Positions 1 to 6,573 of a stretch of DNA of 11,168 nucleotides are shown here, in pieces. Origin of the DNA: JBGPOS01 sp041488155 (GTDB taxonomy: Bacteria > Chloroflexota > Dehalococcoidia > Tepidiformales > Tepidiformaceae); contig JBGPOS010000089.1 in assembly GCA_041488155.1 (NCBI GenBank), forward strand, positions 1 through 11,168. The letters are read 5' to 3'. How positions within the stretch are numbered: the stretch's first letter is position 1; each line of letters begins with the position of its first letter. Position numbers and translations under genes: made by a program. A model generated the notes under the pieces. The model saw nothing but the letters and a program-made list of their open reading frames with translations, was not told where the DNA came from and did no database searches.

Positions 1-1
1 G

Positions 2-496
2 GCCGCCGATGTCGCACGCGACATCAAGAAGAAGCCGGTCTGGATCATCGGCAGCGGCGAGGCAACCAAGTATCGCGAGAACGCAGGCGACATAACCGTC
101 AGCGCGGCCGCCCAAAGCGGCCCCGCCGCCTTCGCGCAAGCAGGCGTCCGCCCGGACGAAATCGACATCGCAATGCTCTACGACTCGTTCACGATCACCG
201 TCGGGGTCTGCCTCGAGGATCTCGGCTTCTGCAAGAAGGGCGAGGTCGGCCAGTTCGTCGGAGACGGTCACCTGGCGTTCGATCGGCCGGGCCTCACGCT
301 GAACAGTGACGGCGGCGGCCTGTCATCGAACCATCCGGGGATGCGCGGCCTGTTCCTGCTGCTCGAGGCGACCCGCCAGCTGCGCGGCGAGTCAACGTCG
401 CAGGCGCCGAAAGCTCGCCTGGCAGTCGCGCACGGGAACGGCGGAATGCTTGGCGGCACCCACACCGGCGGAACCGTGATCCTCGCCGCCGACTAA
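2..496 (+). CDS. Thiolase-superfamily protein (SCP-x-like), C-terminal part, cut by left window edge
   Basis: The reading frame is open from base 2 to the TAA at 494-496, giving 164 residues of C-terminal thiolase domain. The start and the N-terminal half, where a nucleophilic cysteine would lie, are outside the window. Visible landmarks are a YDSFT motif (Tyr codon 179-181, the HDCF/NEAF position of thiolases), then GGGLSSNHPG with the histidine codon at 332-334, which matches the catalytic GHP loop. It ends in an AHGNGGMLGG segment where biosynthetic thiolases carry the second cysteine (CxG). The HGNGG form is common in the SCP-x-like 'acetyl-CoA acetyltransferase' group. The retained NHP histidine suggests real acyl-CoA thiolysis or condensation chemistry, unlike the second homologue at 5312. 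A DUF35 gene follows after 34 bases, the usual partner of this subgroup. The family call is firm; the substrate is unknown and the nucleophile cannot be checked here. Confidence 0.9.
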   Translation, partial: AADVARDIKKKPVWIIGSGEATKYRENAGDITVSAAAQSGPAAFAQAGVRPDEIDIAMLYDSFTITVGVCLEDLGFCKKGEVGQFVGDGHLAFDRPGLTLNSDGGGLSSNHPGMRGLFLLLEATRQLRGESTSQAPKARLAVAHGNGGMLGGTHTGGTVILAAD

Positions 497-530
497 CGAG
501 CACTCACTCCAGAGAAACGAAGGACAGACG

Positions 531-947
531 ATGCCCAATCGACCACAACCCCACTTCCCCGAACCGGACACGAAGCACTACTGGGACGGCGCCAAAGCCG
601 GCGAGCTCCGCTACCAGGTCTGCAACGACTGCAAGGGCGCGGTCAACTTCTATCCGACTGCCCACTGCCAGAAATGCGGCGGGACCAACCTCGCCTGGAA
701 GGTTTCATCGGGCGCTGGCACGGTCTATACCTTCTCCGTTGTCCGCCAGAACCGGATTCCCGGGTTCCAGGAGATGGGCGCCTACGCGGTCGCCTACGTC
801 GATCTCGATGAGGGCTTCCGGATGCTGACCAACATCGTTGGCGTCGAGGACCCGACGAAGGACGTCCGGATCGGCCAACGCGTGCGCGTCGAGTTCGAGA
901 AGCAGGACGCGGGCGAGTACCCTATCCCCGTCTTCCGGCCCGCCTGA
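531..947 (+). CDS. DUF35 zinc-ribbon/OB-fold protein, partner of the upstream thiolase
   Basis: This is a 138-residue protein of the DUF35 (Zn-ribbon plus OB-fold, ChsH2 C-terminal-like) family. An N-terminal helix (around residues 14-28, with a YWDGAKAGELRYQ run) leads into a zinc ribbon with Cys31, Cys34, Cys46 and Cys49 (CxxC, 11 residues, CxxC). A beta-rich OB-type half follows, with GAGTVYTFSVV and a closing GQRVRVEFE strand. Length and order match the stand-alone family. Members bind thiolase-like or hydratase subunits and are often needed for activity; they have no known catalysis of their own. The ATG at 531 is preceded by AAGGA at normal spacing. The gene sits 34 bases after the thiolase and 26 bases before the SDR gene, so the three look co-transcribed. 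It probably acts in the cytosol as the structural subunit of the thiolase at 2-496. Confidence 0.93.
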   Translation: MPNRPQPHFPEPDTKHYWDGAKAGELRYQVCNDCKGAVNFYPTAHCQKCGGTNLAWKVSSGAGTVYTFSVVRQNRIPGFQEMGAYAVAYVDLDEGFRMLTNIVGVEDPTKDVRIGQRVRVEFEKQDAGEYPIPVFRPA

Positions 948-973
948 CGCCGCTAACTACCGGAGGAATCGGA

Positions 974-1822
974 ATGGGCAGGCTCGACGGCAAGGTCGCG
1001 GTGATCACCGGCGGAGCGAGCGGGATCGGCGCCGCCACGGTGCGGCTCTTCGTTGAAGAAGGCGCTCGCGTCCTCATCGCTGACCTCCAGGAAGGTGTCG
1101 CTGCGTCTCTCGCCAGCGAACTCGGGCCCAATGTGAAGTCGGTCCGGTGCAACGTAGCCCGTGAGAGCGACGTGGCCAGCGCCATCCAGGCAGCCATCGA
1201 CCGTTGGGGCCGCCTCGACGTGCTCTTCAACAACGCCGGCTTCGGAGGCGCGTCGGGCCCGCTCGACGAGACGTCAGTCGAGGAATACGACCTCACGATG
1301 GACGTCTTGCTCAAGAGCGTCTTCCTTGGGATCAAGCACGCCTCGCCCCACATGAAAGCGCAGCGCTCGGGCAGCATCATCAGCACGGCGAGCGTCTGCG
1401 CCTTCGATGCCGGCATCGGCAACCAGCTCTACAGCGTGGCGAAGGCCGGCGTCGTGATGATGACCAAGGCCGCAGCCCTGGAGTTGGCCGAATACGACGT
1501 CCGGGCGAACGCAATCTGTCCGGGCTACATCGCTACGCCGCTCGCGGCCGGGCGGCCCATCTCCCAGTCCGAACCCGAGCGACTGGCAACTGCGCTCGAG
1601 CGCCTTCGAGGCTCCAACAGTGATACACAGCCGCTCGGACGCTCCGGCGAGCCGTCGGACATTGCCGCGATGGCGCTCTTCCTCGCCAGCGACGAATCAC
1701 GCTGGGTCTCCGGTCAGGCGATGGTCGTCGATGGTGGCCTGCTCGCAGGCCGGCCCTGGCGGAAGCTGGGATCGTGGATCACCGAGCACCGCGACATTCG
1801 CATCTACCGGCCGCCGGAGTAG
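974..1822 (+). CDS. Short-chain dehydrogenase/reductase (SDR)
   Basis: This 282-residue protein is a classical Rossmann-fold SDR that oxidises or reduces an alcohol/ketone pair with a nicotinamide cofactor. The glycine motif TGGASGIG is at 12-19. An acidic residue, Asp37, follows beta-2 (VLIAD) and favours NAD(H) over NADP(H). NNAG is at 86-89, the catalytic Ser140, Tyr153 and Lys157 (YSVAK) are all present, and the PG motif is at 183-184. The usual terminal VDGG is followed by a basic/aromatic tail of about 26 residues (GRPWRKLG onward) that classical SDRs usually lack. There is also a long substrate loop after residue 188 with an SEPERLATALERLRG segment. The start ATG has a strong GGAGGA at 962-967. 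It is the last gene of the plus-strand run. The likely role is oxidation of a hydroxyacyl-CoA to the beta-keto form used by the adjacent thiolase; that role is inferred from context. Confidence 0.95.
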   Translation: MGRLDGKVAVITGGASGIGAATVRLFVEEGARVLIADLQEGVAASLASELGPNVKSVRCNVARESDVASAIQAAIDRWGRLDVLFNNAGFGGASGPLDETSVEEYDLTMDVLLKSVFLGIKHASPHMKAQRSGSIISTASVCAFDAGIGNQLYSVAKAGVVMMTKAAALELAEYDVRANAICPGYIATPLAAGRPISQSEPERLATALERLRGSNSDTQPLGRSGEPSDIAAMALFLASDESRWVSGQAMVVDGGLLAGRPWRKLGSWITEHRDIRIYRPPE

Positions 1823-1824
1823 CT

Positions 1825-1889
1825 GCTTCGAGCGGCCTTCCCCTTCTCCTGGCGGTCGGGAGAAGGGCGCGGGGATGAGGGCTCGAAGC
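1825..1889. terminator. Nested hairpin between convergent genes, possible bidirectional terminator
   Basis: An outer perfect 9-bp stem (gcttcgagc at 1825-1833, gctcgaagc at 1881-1889) encloses an inner perfect 9-bp stem (cccttctcc at 1841-1849, ggagaaggg at 1859-1867) with a 9-base loop. It lies just after the SDR stop (1822) and before the stop of the convergent ThuA gene (1904), the right place for a terminator serving both strands. No clear U-run follows on either strand, so intrinsic termination is not proven. It could instead be an mRNA 3'-end stabiliser or a dispersed repeat. Confidence 0.5.
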
Positions 1890-1903
1890 CCCGTTGAGCA
1901 GCG

Positions 1904-2725
1904 CTAGTTGGACAGCCCCCAGTCGATCGCGTTGCGCATCAGGGTCTCGAACGGCTCCGCCTCCCAGGTGGAGCGCAGGAGCAACGGAGTGCGGCCCTCT
2001 GCGTTGACGCTGCGGTCAACGAACGGCTGGCTGTTGCTCGCTGGAGTGTGGCAGTGGCCGAGCGCGATGTACGTGACCCCACCCTTGCCGACCTCGCGTG
2101 TGTAGCCCAGCACGCGCGTCTTGCCGTCGGCCATGAGCGCTGTGTCTTCGTCGTAGAGGAACCCGAAGCCGGGTGGCGACATGTCGGGGCCCAACTCCGC
2201 CGTCAGGAGCACTTCGGACGACGCCGGGTCCTGGAGCTCGATCATGTATGGCTCGTCGACCACCTCGAAGGATTCGGGTAGCCCTCGCGTGAGGGGGTTG
2301 CCGCCTGCGGCAACGTCAACGTTGAACCGGCGCACCGGCGGGTGGTTGATAAAGAATCCTCCCAGGGTCTCGTGAAAGCTCCCCTTGACCATGCGGCGCT
2401 GCCGCTGGCCGTCAACGCGGACCGCCCTGCCACCGCTGGTGCCATGCAACGCGAGCCAGCGCCCACCGTCCCGCAGCCAGCCCCGGAGTGCCTGATCCTG
2501 CTCGTCATCCGGGTACGGCCCCGCGACGTAGGTGATGAGCAACTGGCATCGGGTGAGCCACTTCGCGAGGTCCGTGAAGTCGTTGCCAACGCTGGCCGGG
2601 GCTTCCTTCTCCTGGAGGAACTGAAGGAGCCTCAGGCGGGAGTAGTCGTGGTCATGTCCGGCGGGCGCGCCCGGCGGGTAACCCCCGGTGATGACGTGGG
2701 CTCGACCTGGCTTCGGTTCTGTCAT
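1904..2725 (-). CDS. ThuA-domain protein (class I glutamine amidotransferase-like fold)
   Basis: This 273-residue protein matches the ThuA family (trehalose-utilisation-like, flavodoxin/GATase-like fold). The N-terminus has VITGGYPPG followed by a GHDHDY segment. Then come a strand and turn with LLITYVAGPYPDD, the family-typical WLRDGGRWLALHGTSGG, a FHETLGGFFINHPP block, and near the end a GKGGVTYIALGHCHTP motif. ThuA-like proteins are linked to sugar metabolism in some bacteria, but their biochemistry is poorly defined. I chose the ATG at 2725, which has GAGG six bases upstream and starts 2 bases after the upstream stop. A TTG two codons earlier (2731) is in frame but would overlap the upstream gene. 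It is the last gene of the minus-strand unit, tightly coupled to an LLM monooxygenase. Its job in an oxidation operon is not clear; handling of a glycosidic or sugar-like substrate is one guess. Confidence 0.85.
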   Translation of the reverse strand: MTEPKPGRAHVITGGYPPGAPAGHDHDYSRLRLLQFLQEKEAPASVGNDFTDLAKWLTRCQLLITYVAGPYPDDEQDQALRGWLRDGGRWLALHGTSGGRAVRVDGQRQRRMVKGSFHETLGGFFINHPPVRRFNVDVAAGGNPLTRGLPESFEVVDEPYMIELQDPASSEVLLTAELGPDMSPPGFGFLYDEDTALMADGKTRVLGYTREVGKGGVTYIALGHCHTPASNSQPFVDRSVNAEGRTPLLLRSTWEAEPFETLMRNAIDWGLSN

Positions 2726-2727
2726 GG

Positions 2728-3945
2728 TCAACCTCGATCCGAGGGGGCCCGGCCCAGCGCTTTCGCAATCTGCTCCGGAATCTCCTTACCGGCGTCGGCG
2801 AAGGCTCGGGCCATGGCCTGACCGGCGCCGCCGAAAATGTGGCGCATGTTGTCTTCGACCCAGTCCCGGTTCGCTACCACTGTCTGGACCTGGTTCTGGA
2901 ACACCGGCGCCACGTAGCGGGCGAGCAATTCGTAGCTCCGGAGCGTCTTCTCGGTGCTCGCCAACTCGTTGGCCAGCACAAGCAGCCCGCCGATGCCACC
3001 GGACCTCTCCTGGATGGCGTTCAGCGAGACGATGGCCTCGTCCGGCGTGCCAACGATCATCGCACCGCGTTCGACGGATTCTTCGAGAGAAGCGCCGGCG
3101 GTGCCGGCTGCGCCAGCGAGAATGCCCGCCTGCACCGGCCCCAGGGTCTTGCGATCGCCGACGTACGCACGACGCTCGAAACCATCGCGGATGTCGTTGA
3201 TGGCCGCTTGCTTCGAATCTGCCAGGTGGACCGGGACCACCACTCTCCACTCCCCGCGATCGACTTTCTTGCCAGACTCCGCCGCTGCCTCTTCCACCCA
3301 GCCCCACGTCCGTGCGAACGATTCGTGGTCTGCGCCCGCGACGGAAAGCAATCCGATTCCGTGCTTGCCGGCGAGCGTCGGACCAGAGGGGGTGATGCTG
3401 GCCGCTACGGCGACGGGGAGGTGTGGCTCGCTGAAGCTCGCCATCTGCAAGCGAGCCTCCCGCAGGACGAACCAGTCGGTCTCGATGCTCACCGGCTCTT
3501 CGGCTGTGAAGAGCCGCATGATCGCGTCGAGCGACTCGGCCATTCGCGTGCGCTGGGCGGTTGGGTCGATCCCCATCTGGTAAGCGTCTGAGGTGAGGAC
3601 GCCGGGCCCCACCCCCAGCATGGCCCGCCCTTCGGTCATGTGATCGAGCTGGAGCATCTTGTCGGCGACCATCAGCGGATGGTGGTAGGGCAGCGACGTC
3701 ACGCCCGTGCCGAGCTTGATTCGCCGCGTGGACCTCGCCGCTGCCGCGATGAACACCGCCGGGTCGGCGATGAGTTCGCGTCCGAAGGAGTGGTGCTCAC
3801 CGATCCAGGCCTCTTCGTAGCCCAGGCTGTCGAGGTGCTCTATAAGCTGGAGGTCGCGCTTGAGAGCGAGCGTTGGGTTCTCGCCCACACGGTGGAACGG
3901 CGCGAGGAAGATACCGAACTTCATGCGCTTCGGCCGGAATCCCAT
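2728..3945 (-). CDS. LLM-class flavin-dependent oxidoreductase, limonene-monooxygenase-like
   Basis: This 405-residue protein has the bacterial luciferase-like TIM barrel. It opens with MKFGIFLAPFH, then a long first helix, GYEEAWIGEHH (EHH at 50-52), TRRIKLGTGV, PYHHP (86-90) and GVGPG (111-115). The PYHHP form and the length, with a C-terminal extension (LLARYVAPVFQNQ onward, ending in an amphipathic helical tail), match the FMN-dependent limonene-1,2-monooxygenase/alkanal-monooxygenase-like group rather than the short F420 enzymes. Such enzymes use reduced flavin from a separate reductase and O2 to insert one oxygen (epoxidation, hydroxylation or Baeyer-Villiger). No reductase is seen in the window. 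The ATG at 3945 has CCAGGAGGC upstream at normal spacing, which favours it over the second Met at residue 8. It follows another LLM gene after 92 bases and precedes thuA-like by 2 bases. The exact substrate cannot be told. Confidence 0.92.
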   Translation of the reverse strand: MGFRPKRMKFGIFLAPFHRVGENPTLALKRDLQLIEHLDSLGYEEAWIGEHHSFGRELIADPAVFIAAAARSTRRIKLGTGVTSLPYHHPLMVADKMLQLDHMTEGRAMLGVGPGVLTSDAYQMGIDPTAQRTRMAESLDAIMRLFTAEEPVSIETDWFVLREARLQMASFSEPHLPVAVAASITPSGPTLAGKHGIGLLSVAGADHESFARTWGWVEEAAAESGKKVDRGEWRVVVPVHLADSKQAAINDIRDGFERRAYVGDRKTLGPVQAGILAGAAGTAGASLEESVERGAMIVGTPDEAIVSLNAIQERSGGIGGLLVLANELASTEKTLRSYELLARYVAPVFQNQVQTVVANRDWVEDNMRHIFGGAGQAMARAFADAGKEIPEQIAKALGRAPSDRG

Positions 3946-3982
3946 GGGGGTGCCTCCTGGAGCAGGTCTTTGCTGTTGGGCG

Positions 3983-4012
3983 AGCCTAGGCGAGCAGGCG
4001 GCTGGCAGTCAA
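3983..4012 (-). promoter_or_regulatory. Candidate promoter for the limonene-monooxygenase-like LLM gene
   Basis: On the minus strand, TTGACT (4012-4007, 5 of 6 matches to the -35 consensus) is followed after 18 bases by TAGGCT (3988-3983, 3 of 6 matches to -10). The start of transcription would fall near 3976, leaving a leader of about 30 bases before the ATG at 3945. It lies in the 92-base gap between the two LLM genes, so the downstream pair could be expressed separately from the first gene. The weak -10 makes this tentative. Confidence 0.35.
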
Positions 4013-4037
4013 CGAACGCCGGGAGAGGCCCGCCAGC

Positions 4038-5099
4038 CTACACGGACGCCAGCGTCTCCAGCCCTCGCGGCACCCTTGACACCGCGACCTTCTGCATCTG
4101 GCCGATGATCTGCGATGCACGCTCGCGCTGGGCGGGCGTCGTTGTTGGCATAGCTAGCCCGATCCGGGCGGCGTACTCGCGGTTGTTCCTGACGAACTCT
4201 GGCAGCTTGTCGTAGGTCGAGGTCTGCGCGAAGACGCGCAGCACGTCTTCGGGGATCACCCGCTGCATCTCGGCCCACTGCCCCTGGAGCGACAGCGAGT
4301 GGAGCTGCATCCCAAGATCCTTGAGCCCGTGGACCTCGAACACCTCGTGGTAACTGCGTGTGGAGCCGTAGAAGGAGATGGGCTGACGCAGCCGCTGTAG
4401 CCCCTGCTCGATCTCTGACTCGGTCTCGCCGAAGACCGTGAAGCCGCCACCGGAGATCTCGATGTCCTGCCAGGTCCGGCCGCCCCGCTTGAGGCCGATC
4501 GCGATGTTGGGAAGGACCACGTCTCGCATGTACTTGTCGGTCATGAACCCGTGCGGCATGACTCCATCGGCCACTTCTCCGGCGACCCGCGCCATCGCAT
4601 CGCCGACGCACGCGAGGAAGACCTTCGGCCGGGGGTAGTCGAGGGGGCCGGGGTTGAAGTTGGGAGTCATGAGGGTGAAGTGGTAGTGCTTGCCGACGAA
4701 GTCCGGCTTCTCGCCCGTCTGGAAGGAGTGCCAGACGGCCTTGAGCATCTTGATGTACTCCTTCATCCGTGGGGCGGCCGGCCCCCACTCCACGCTGAAG
4801 CGGTTCTGATTGTGACCCTTCACCTGGCTGCCGAGGCCGAGACCAAAGCGCCCTTTGCTCAGGTGCTGAATGTCCCAGGCCTCCATGGCGAGCACGGTGG
4901 GGCTCCGCGGGAAGGCGATCGTGACCGAAGTCTGGATCTCGAGGCGTTCGGTGGAGGCAGCGGCGATGGTGGCCGCCAGCATCGAATCGTGCTGCGTCTC
5001 CGGGGTCGAAGCGAAGTCGTAGCCCAGTTCTTCAGCCCGGCGCGCTGCCTCGGCGACGCCGGTCAGCCAGCCGCCGCCGAATCCTGATCCAACCTTCAT
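4038..5099 (-). CDS. LLM-class oxidoreductase, probably F420-dependent (TIGR03617-like)
   Basis: This is a 353-residue luciferase-like TIM-barrel protein. It starts MKVGSGFGGGWL and continues with AEELGYDFASTPETQHD (26-38), IAFPRSP (61-67) and GRFGLGLGSQVKGHNQNRF (83-101), then PKVFLACVGDAMARVAGEVADGVM. The PRSP and GLGSQVKGH signatures resemble the F420-dependent MSMEG_2256-type group (TIGR03617), which is typical of organisms that make coenzyme F420. Cofactor assignment by sequence alone is not certain. I chose the ATG at 5099, preceded by AGAGGGA; the frame is open upstream to 5171, but that extension lies across the promoter candidate at 5144-5171. It is the first gene of the minus-strand unit and is divergent from the thiolase-like gene at 5312. 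The probable role is a hydride-transfer oxidation or reduction in the same catabolic route. Confidence 0.9.
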   Translation of the reverse strand: MKVGSGFGGGWLTGVAEAARRAEELGYDFASTPETQHDSMLAATIAAASTERLEIQTSVTIAFPRSPTVLAMEAWDIQHLSKGRFGLGLGSQVKGHNQNRFSVEWGPAAPRMKEYIKMLKAVWHSFQTGEKPDFVGKHYHFTLMTPNFNPGPLDYPRPKVFLACVGDAMARVAGEVADGVMPHGFMTDKYMRDVVLPNIAIGLKRGGRTWQDIEISGGGFTVFGETESEIEQGLQRLRQPISFYGSTRSYHEVFEVHGLKDLGMQLHSLSLQGQWAEMQRVIPEDVLRVFAQTSTYDKLPEFVRNNREYAARIGLAMPTTTPAQRERASQIIGQMQKVAVSRVPRGLETLASV

Positions 5100-5143
5100 G
5101 GTGTTCCCTCTTGTTGACGCGTGAGCGCCGTTTCGTCCGCTGG

Positions 5144-5171
5144 AGTGTAGTCGCCCGCCTGCCCGAGTCAA
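5144..5171 (-). promoter_or_regulatory. Candidate sigma70-type promoter for the minus-strand LLM-LLM-ThuA unit
   Basis: On the minus strand, TTGACT (5171-5166, 5 of 6) and TACACT (5149-5144, 4 of 6) are separated by 16 bases. Transcription would begin near 5137, giving a leader of about 38 bases to the ATG at 5099. The -35 box has the same TTGACT hexamer as the candidate at 4007-4012 in front of the next gene. Confidence 0.5.
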
Positions 5172-5236
5172 AGATGAGACCTTGAAGCATCACGCCGTCG
5201 CCGGGGGGCCTCGTGTCGTAGAAAAGCCGGCGGGCG

Positions 5237-5269
5237 TTGAAGTCGGCGCTGCGGTGTGCAGAATGCACA
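5237..5269 (+). promoter_or_regulatory. Candidate promoter with a 15-bp dyad operator over the -10 box
   Basis: TTGAAG (5237-5242, 4 of 6) and CAGAAT (5259-5264, 4 of 6) are spaced by 16 bases on the plus strand, upstream of the thiolase-like gene at 5312. The -10 box lies within a perfect dyad, tgtgca-gaa-tgcaca, at 5255-5269. A dyad across the -10 is the classic place for a repressor such as a TetR, GntR or MarR protein. No regulator gene is present in the window. The hexamers are only moderate matches; the dyad is exact. Confidence 0.42.
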
Positions 5270-5311
5270 AGACATGGCCGAGAGTTCCAGCCCAGGCTCC
5301 GTGGGACCCGC

Positions 5312-6568
5312 GTGACTGTGCAGGGGGACTTCGACGCCTCCACCCCGCGCTTTCTGCGGGACAAGTACGCGATCGTCGGCGTCGGCGAGACCACCTATAC
5401 GCGAGGATCGGGACGCACGACTCGTGCCCTGGGCACGTGGGCGGTTCGCAACGCGATGGCAGACGCCGGGATCAAGGCGTCCGAGATCGACGGGATGCTC
5501 TCCTACTCGAACAACGACTCCACACCATCGCCGCTGATCGCAGGGGATCTCGGGATTCGGCTCAACTTCTACATGGACGTCTACGGAGGCGGGTCGAGCA
5601 CAGAGGCGCTGATCGGGATAGCCATCGGGGTCATCGAAGCGGGCATGTGCAAGACCGTCGCCATTTTCCGCGCGATGAACGGCTTCTCGCAGGTGCGCAT
5701 CGGCGGCACCGGAGCGCGAGCCGCCGCGCCCATCAGCGGGGACGGCCTCCACAGCCGCGTTTACGGCTGGGGGAGCGCCGGGCAGAGCTTCAGCCAGAGC
5801 TTCATGCGCCACATGTACGACTACGGCACCACCCCCGAGCAGCTCGCGATGGTCAAGGTCATCCACAGCGAGCACGCCAGCAACAACCCGAAGGCCTACT
5901 ACAAACAGCGCGTCAGCGTCGACGACGTCCTCAACAGCCGATTCGTCGTGAAGCCGCTTCACCTCCTTGACTGCTGCGTCGAGACCGATAACGCGACGGC
6001 GATCATCGTTACCGGCGTCGAACGCGCCTATGACTACCGCCAAACACCGGCGCGCATCCTCTCGGTGGCCGGGCGGTGCTGTAAGCCAAGGATCGACATG
6101 CACTACCAGCATGGCCCGATCTCGACCGTCGGAGGCTACTACGCGAAGGACATCCTCTGGCCTAACGCCGGTCTTGGCCCCGAGGACATCGACCTGACGG
6201 GCGCCTACGACGCCTTCACGTTCACGACGATGCTGCAGCTCGAGGACTACGGCTTCTGTACGAAGGGGGCAGGCGGCGACTACGTCAGCAACGGGACGAT
6301 GCGGCTCGGGGGCAGGCGCCCCAACAACACGAGTGGCGGCCACCTCTGTGAGGGCTACACCCACGGAATGAACATGGTGATCGAGAACGTGAGGCAGCTC
6401 CGCGGAGATGTGGATGACTACTGTCCGGCGGCTCCCGATGGGAAGCGCGAGCATACGTTCGACTACCGTGAACGCGGCTGCCGCCAGGTGTCCAACGTCG
6501 GGGTAACCGCGAACCTTGGCTGGGCGATGCCCGGCACAGGGTCGGCGATGGTCATGAGGAAGGGCTGA
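5312..6568 (+). CDS. Thiolase-superfamily protein without the nucleophilic Cys, probable Ltp2-like acyl-CoA retro-aldolase subunit
   Basis: This 418-residue protein has the full thiolase fold, from KYAIVGVGETTYTRGSG near the N-terminus to NLGWAMPGTGSAMV at the end. The nucleophile loop reads DVYGGGSSTEAL (Ser95-Ser96), and the first cysteine in the whole protein is Cys113, so no thiolase nucleophile exists. The GHP loop is replaced by EGYTHG (Tyr349), and the C-terminal CxG cysteine is also absent. Tyr299 (GAYDAFT) and Tyr349 are 50 residues apart, as Tyr-294 and Tyr-344 are in the steroid aldolase Ltp2, where as I recall they act as base and acid. Ltp2 splits a beta-hydroxyacyl-CoA by retro-aldol cleavage together with a DUF35 subunit; a DUF35 gene follows 5 bases downstream. 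The start is uncertain: GTG 5312 fits best, GTG 5318 is possible, and TTG 5237 would lie in the promoter candidate. The family is firm, the aldolase role is a strong inference, and the substrate is unknown. Confidence 0.88.
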   Translation: MTVQGDFDASTPRFLRDKYAIVGVGETTYTRGSGRTTRALGTWAVRNAMADAGIKASEIDGMLSYSNNDSTPSPLIAGDLGIRLNFYMDVYGGGSSTEALIGIAIGVIEAGMCKTVAIFRAMNGFSQVRIGGTGARAAAPISGDGLHSRVYGWGSAGQSFSQSFMRHMYDYGTTPEQLAMVKVIHSEHASNNPKAYYKQRVSVDDVLNSRFVVKPLHLLDCCVETDNATAIIVTGVERAYDYRQTPARILSVAGRCCKPRIDMHYQHGPISTVGGYYAKDILWPNAGLGPEDIDLTGAYDAFTFTTMLQLEDYGFCTKGAGGDYVSNGTMRLGGRRPNNTSGGHLCEGYTHGMNMVIENVRQLRGDVDDYCPAAPDGKREHTFDYRERGCRQVSNVGVTANLGWAMPGTGSAMVMRKG

Positions 6569-6573
6569 GGGCG

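Noticed and set aside
2839..3591. A 250-codon open frame on the plus strand
   Set aside because: It is antisense to the limonene-monooxygenase-like gene, whose motifs and ribosome site are clear; the translation has no family signature.
4013..4037. Possible terminator hairpin after the first LLM gene of the minus unit
   Set aside because: Only a 4-bp stem (cggg/cccg) can be made and no U-run follows, so it is not distinguishable from chance in GC-rich DNA.
5237..5311. N-terminal extension of the Ltp2-like protein from TTG 5237
   Set aside because: The added residues are Arg/Cys-rich and unlike thiolase N-termini, and the TTG coincides with the -35 candidate and precedes the dyad. GTG 5312 or 5318 is preferred.
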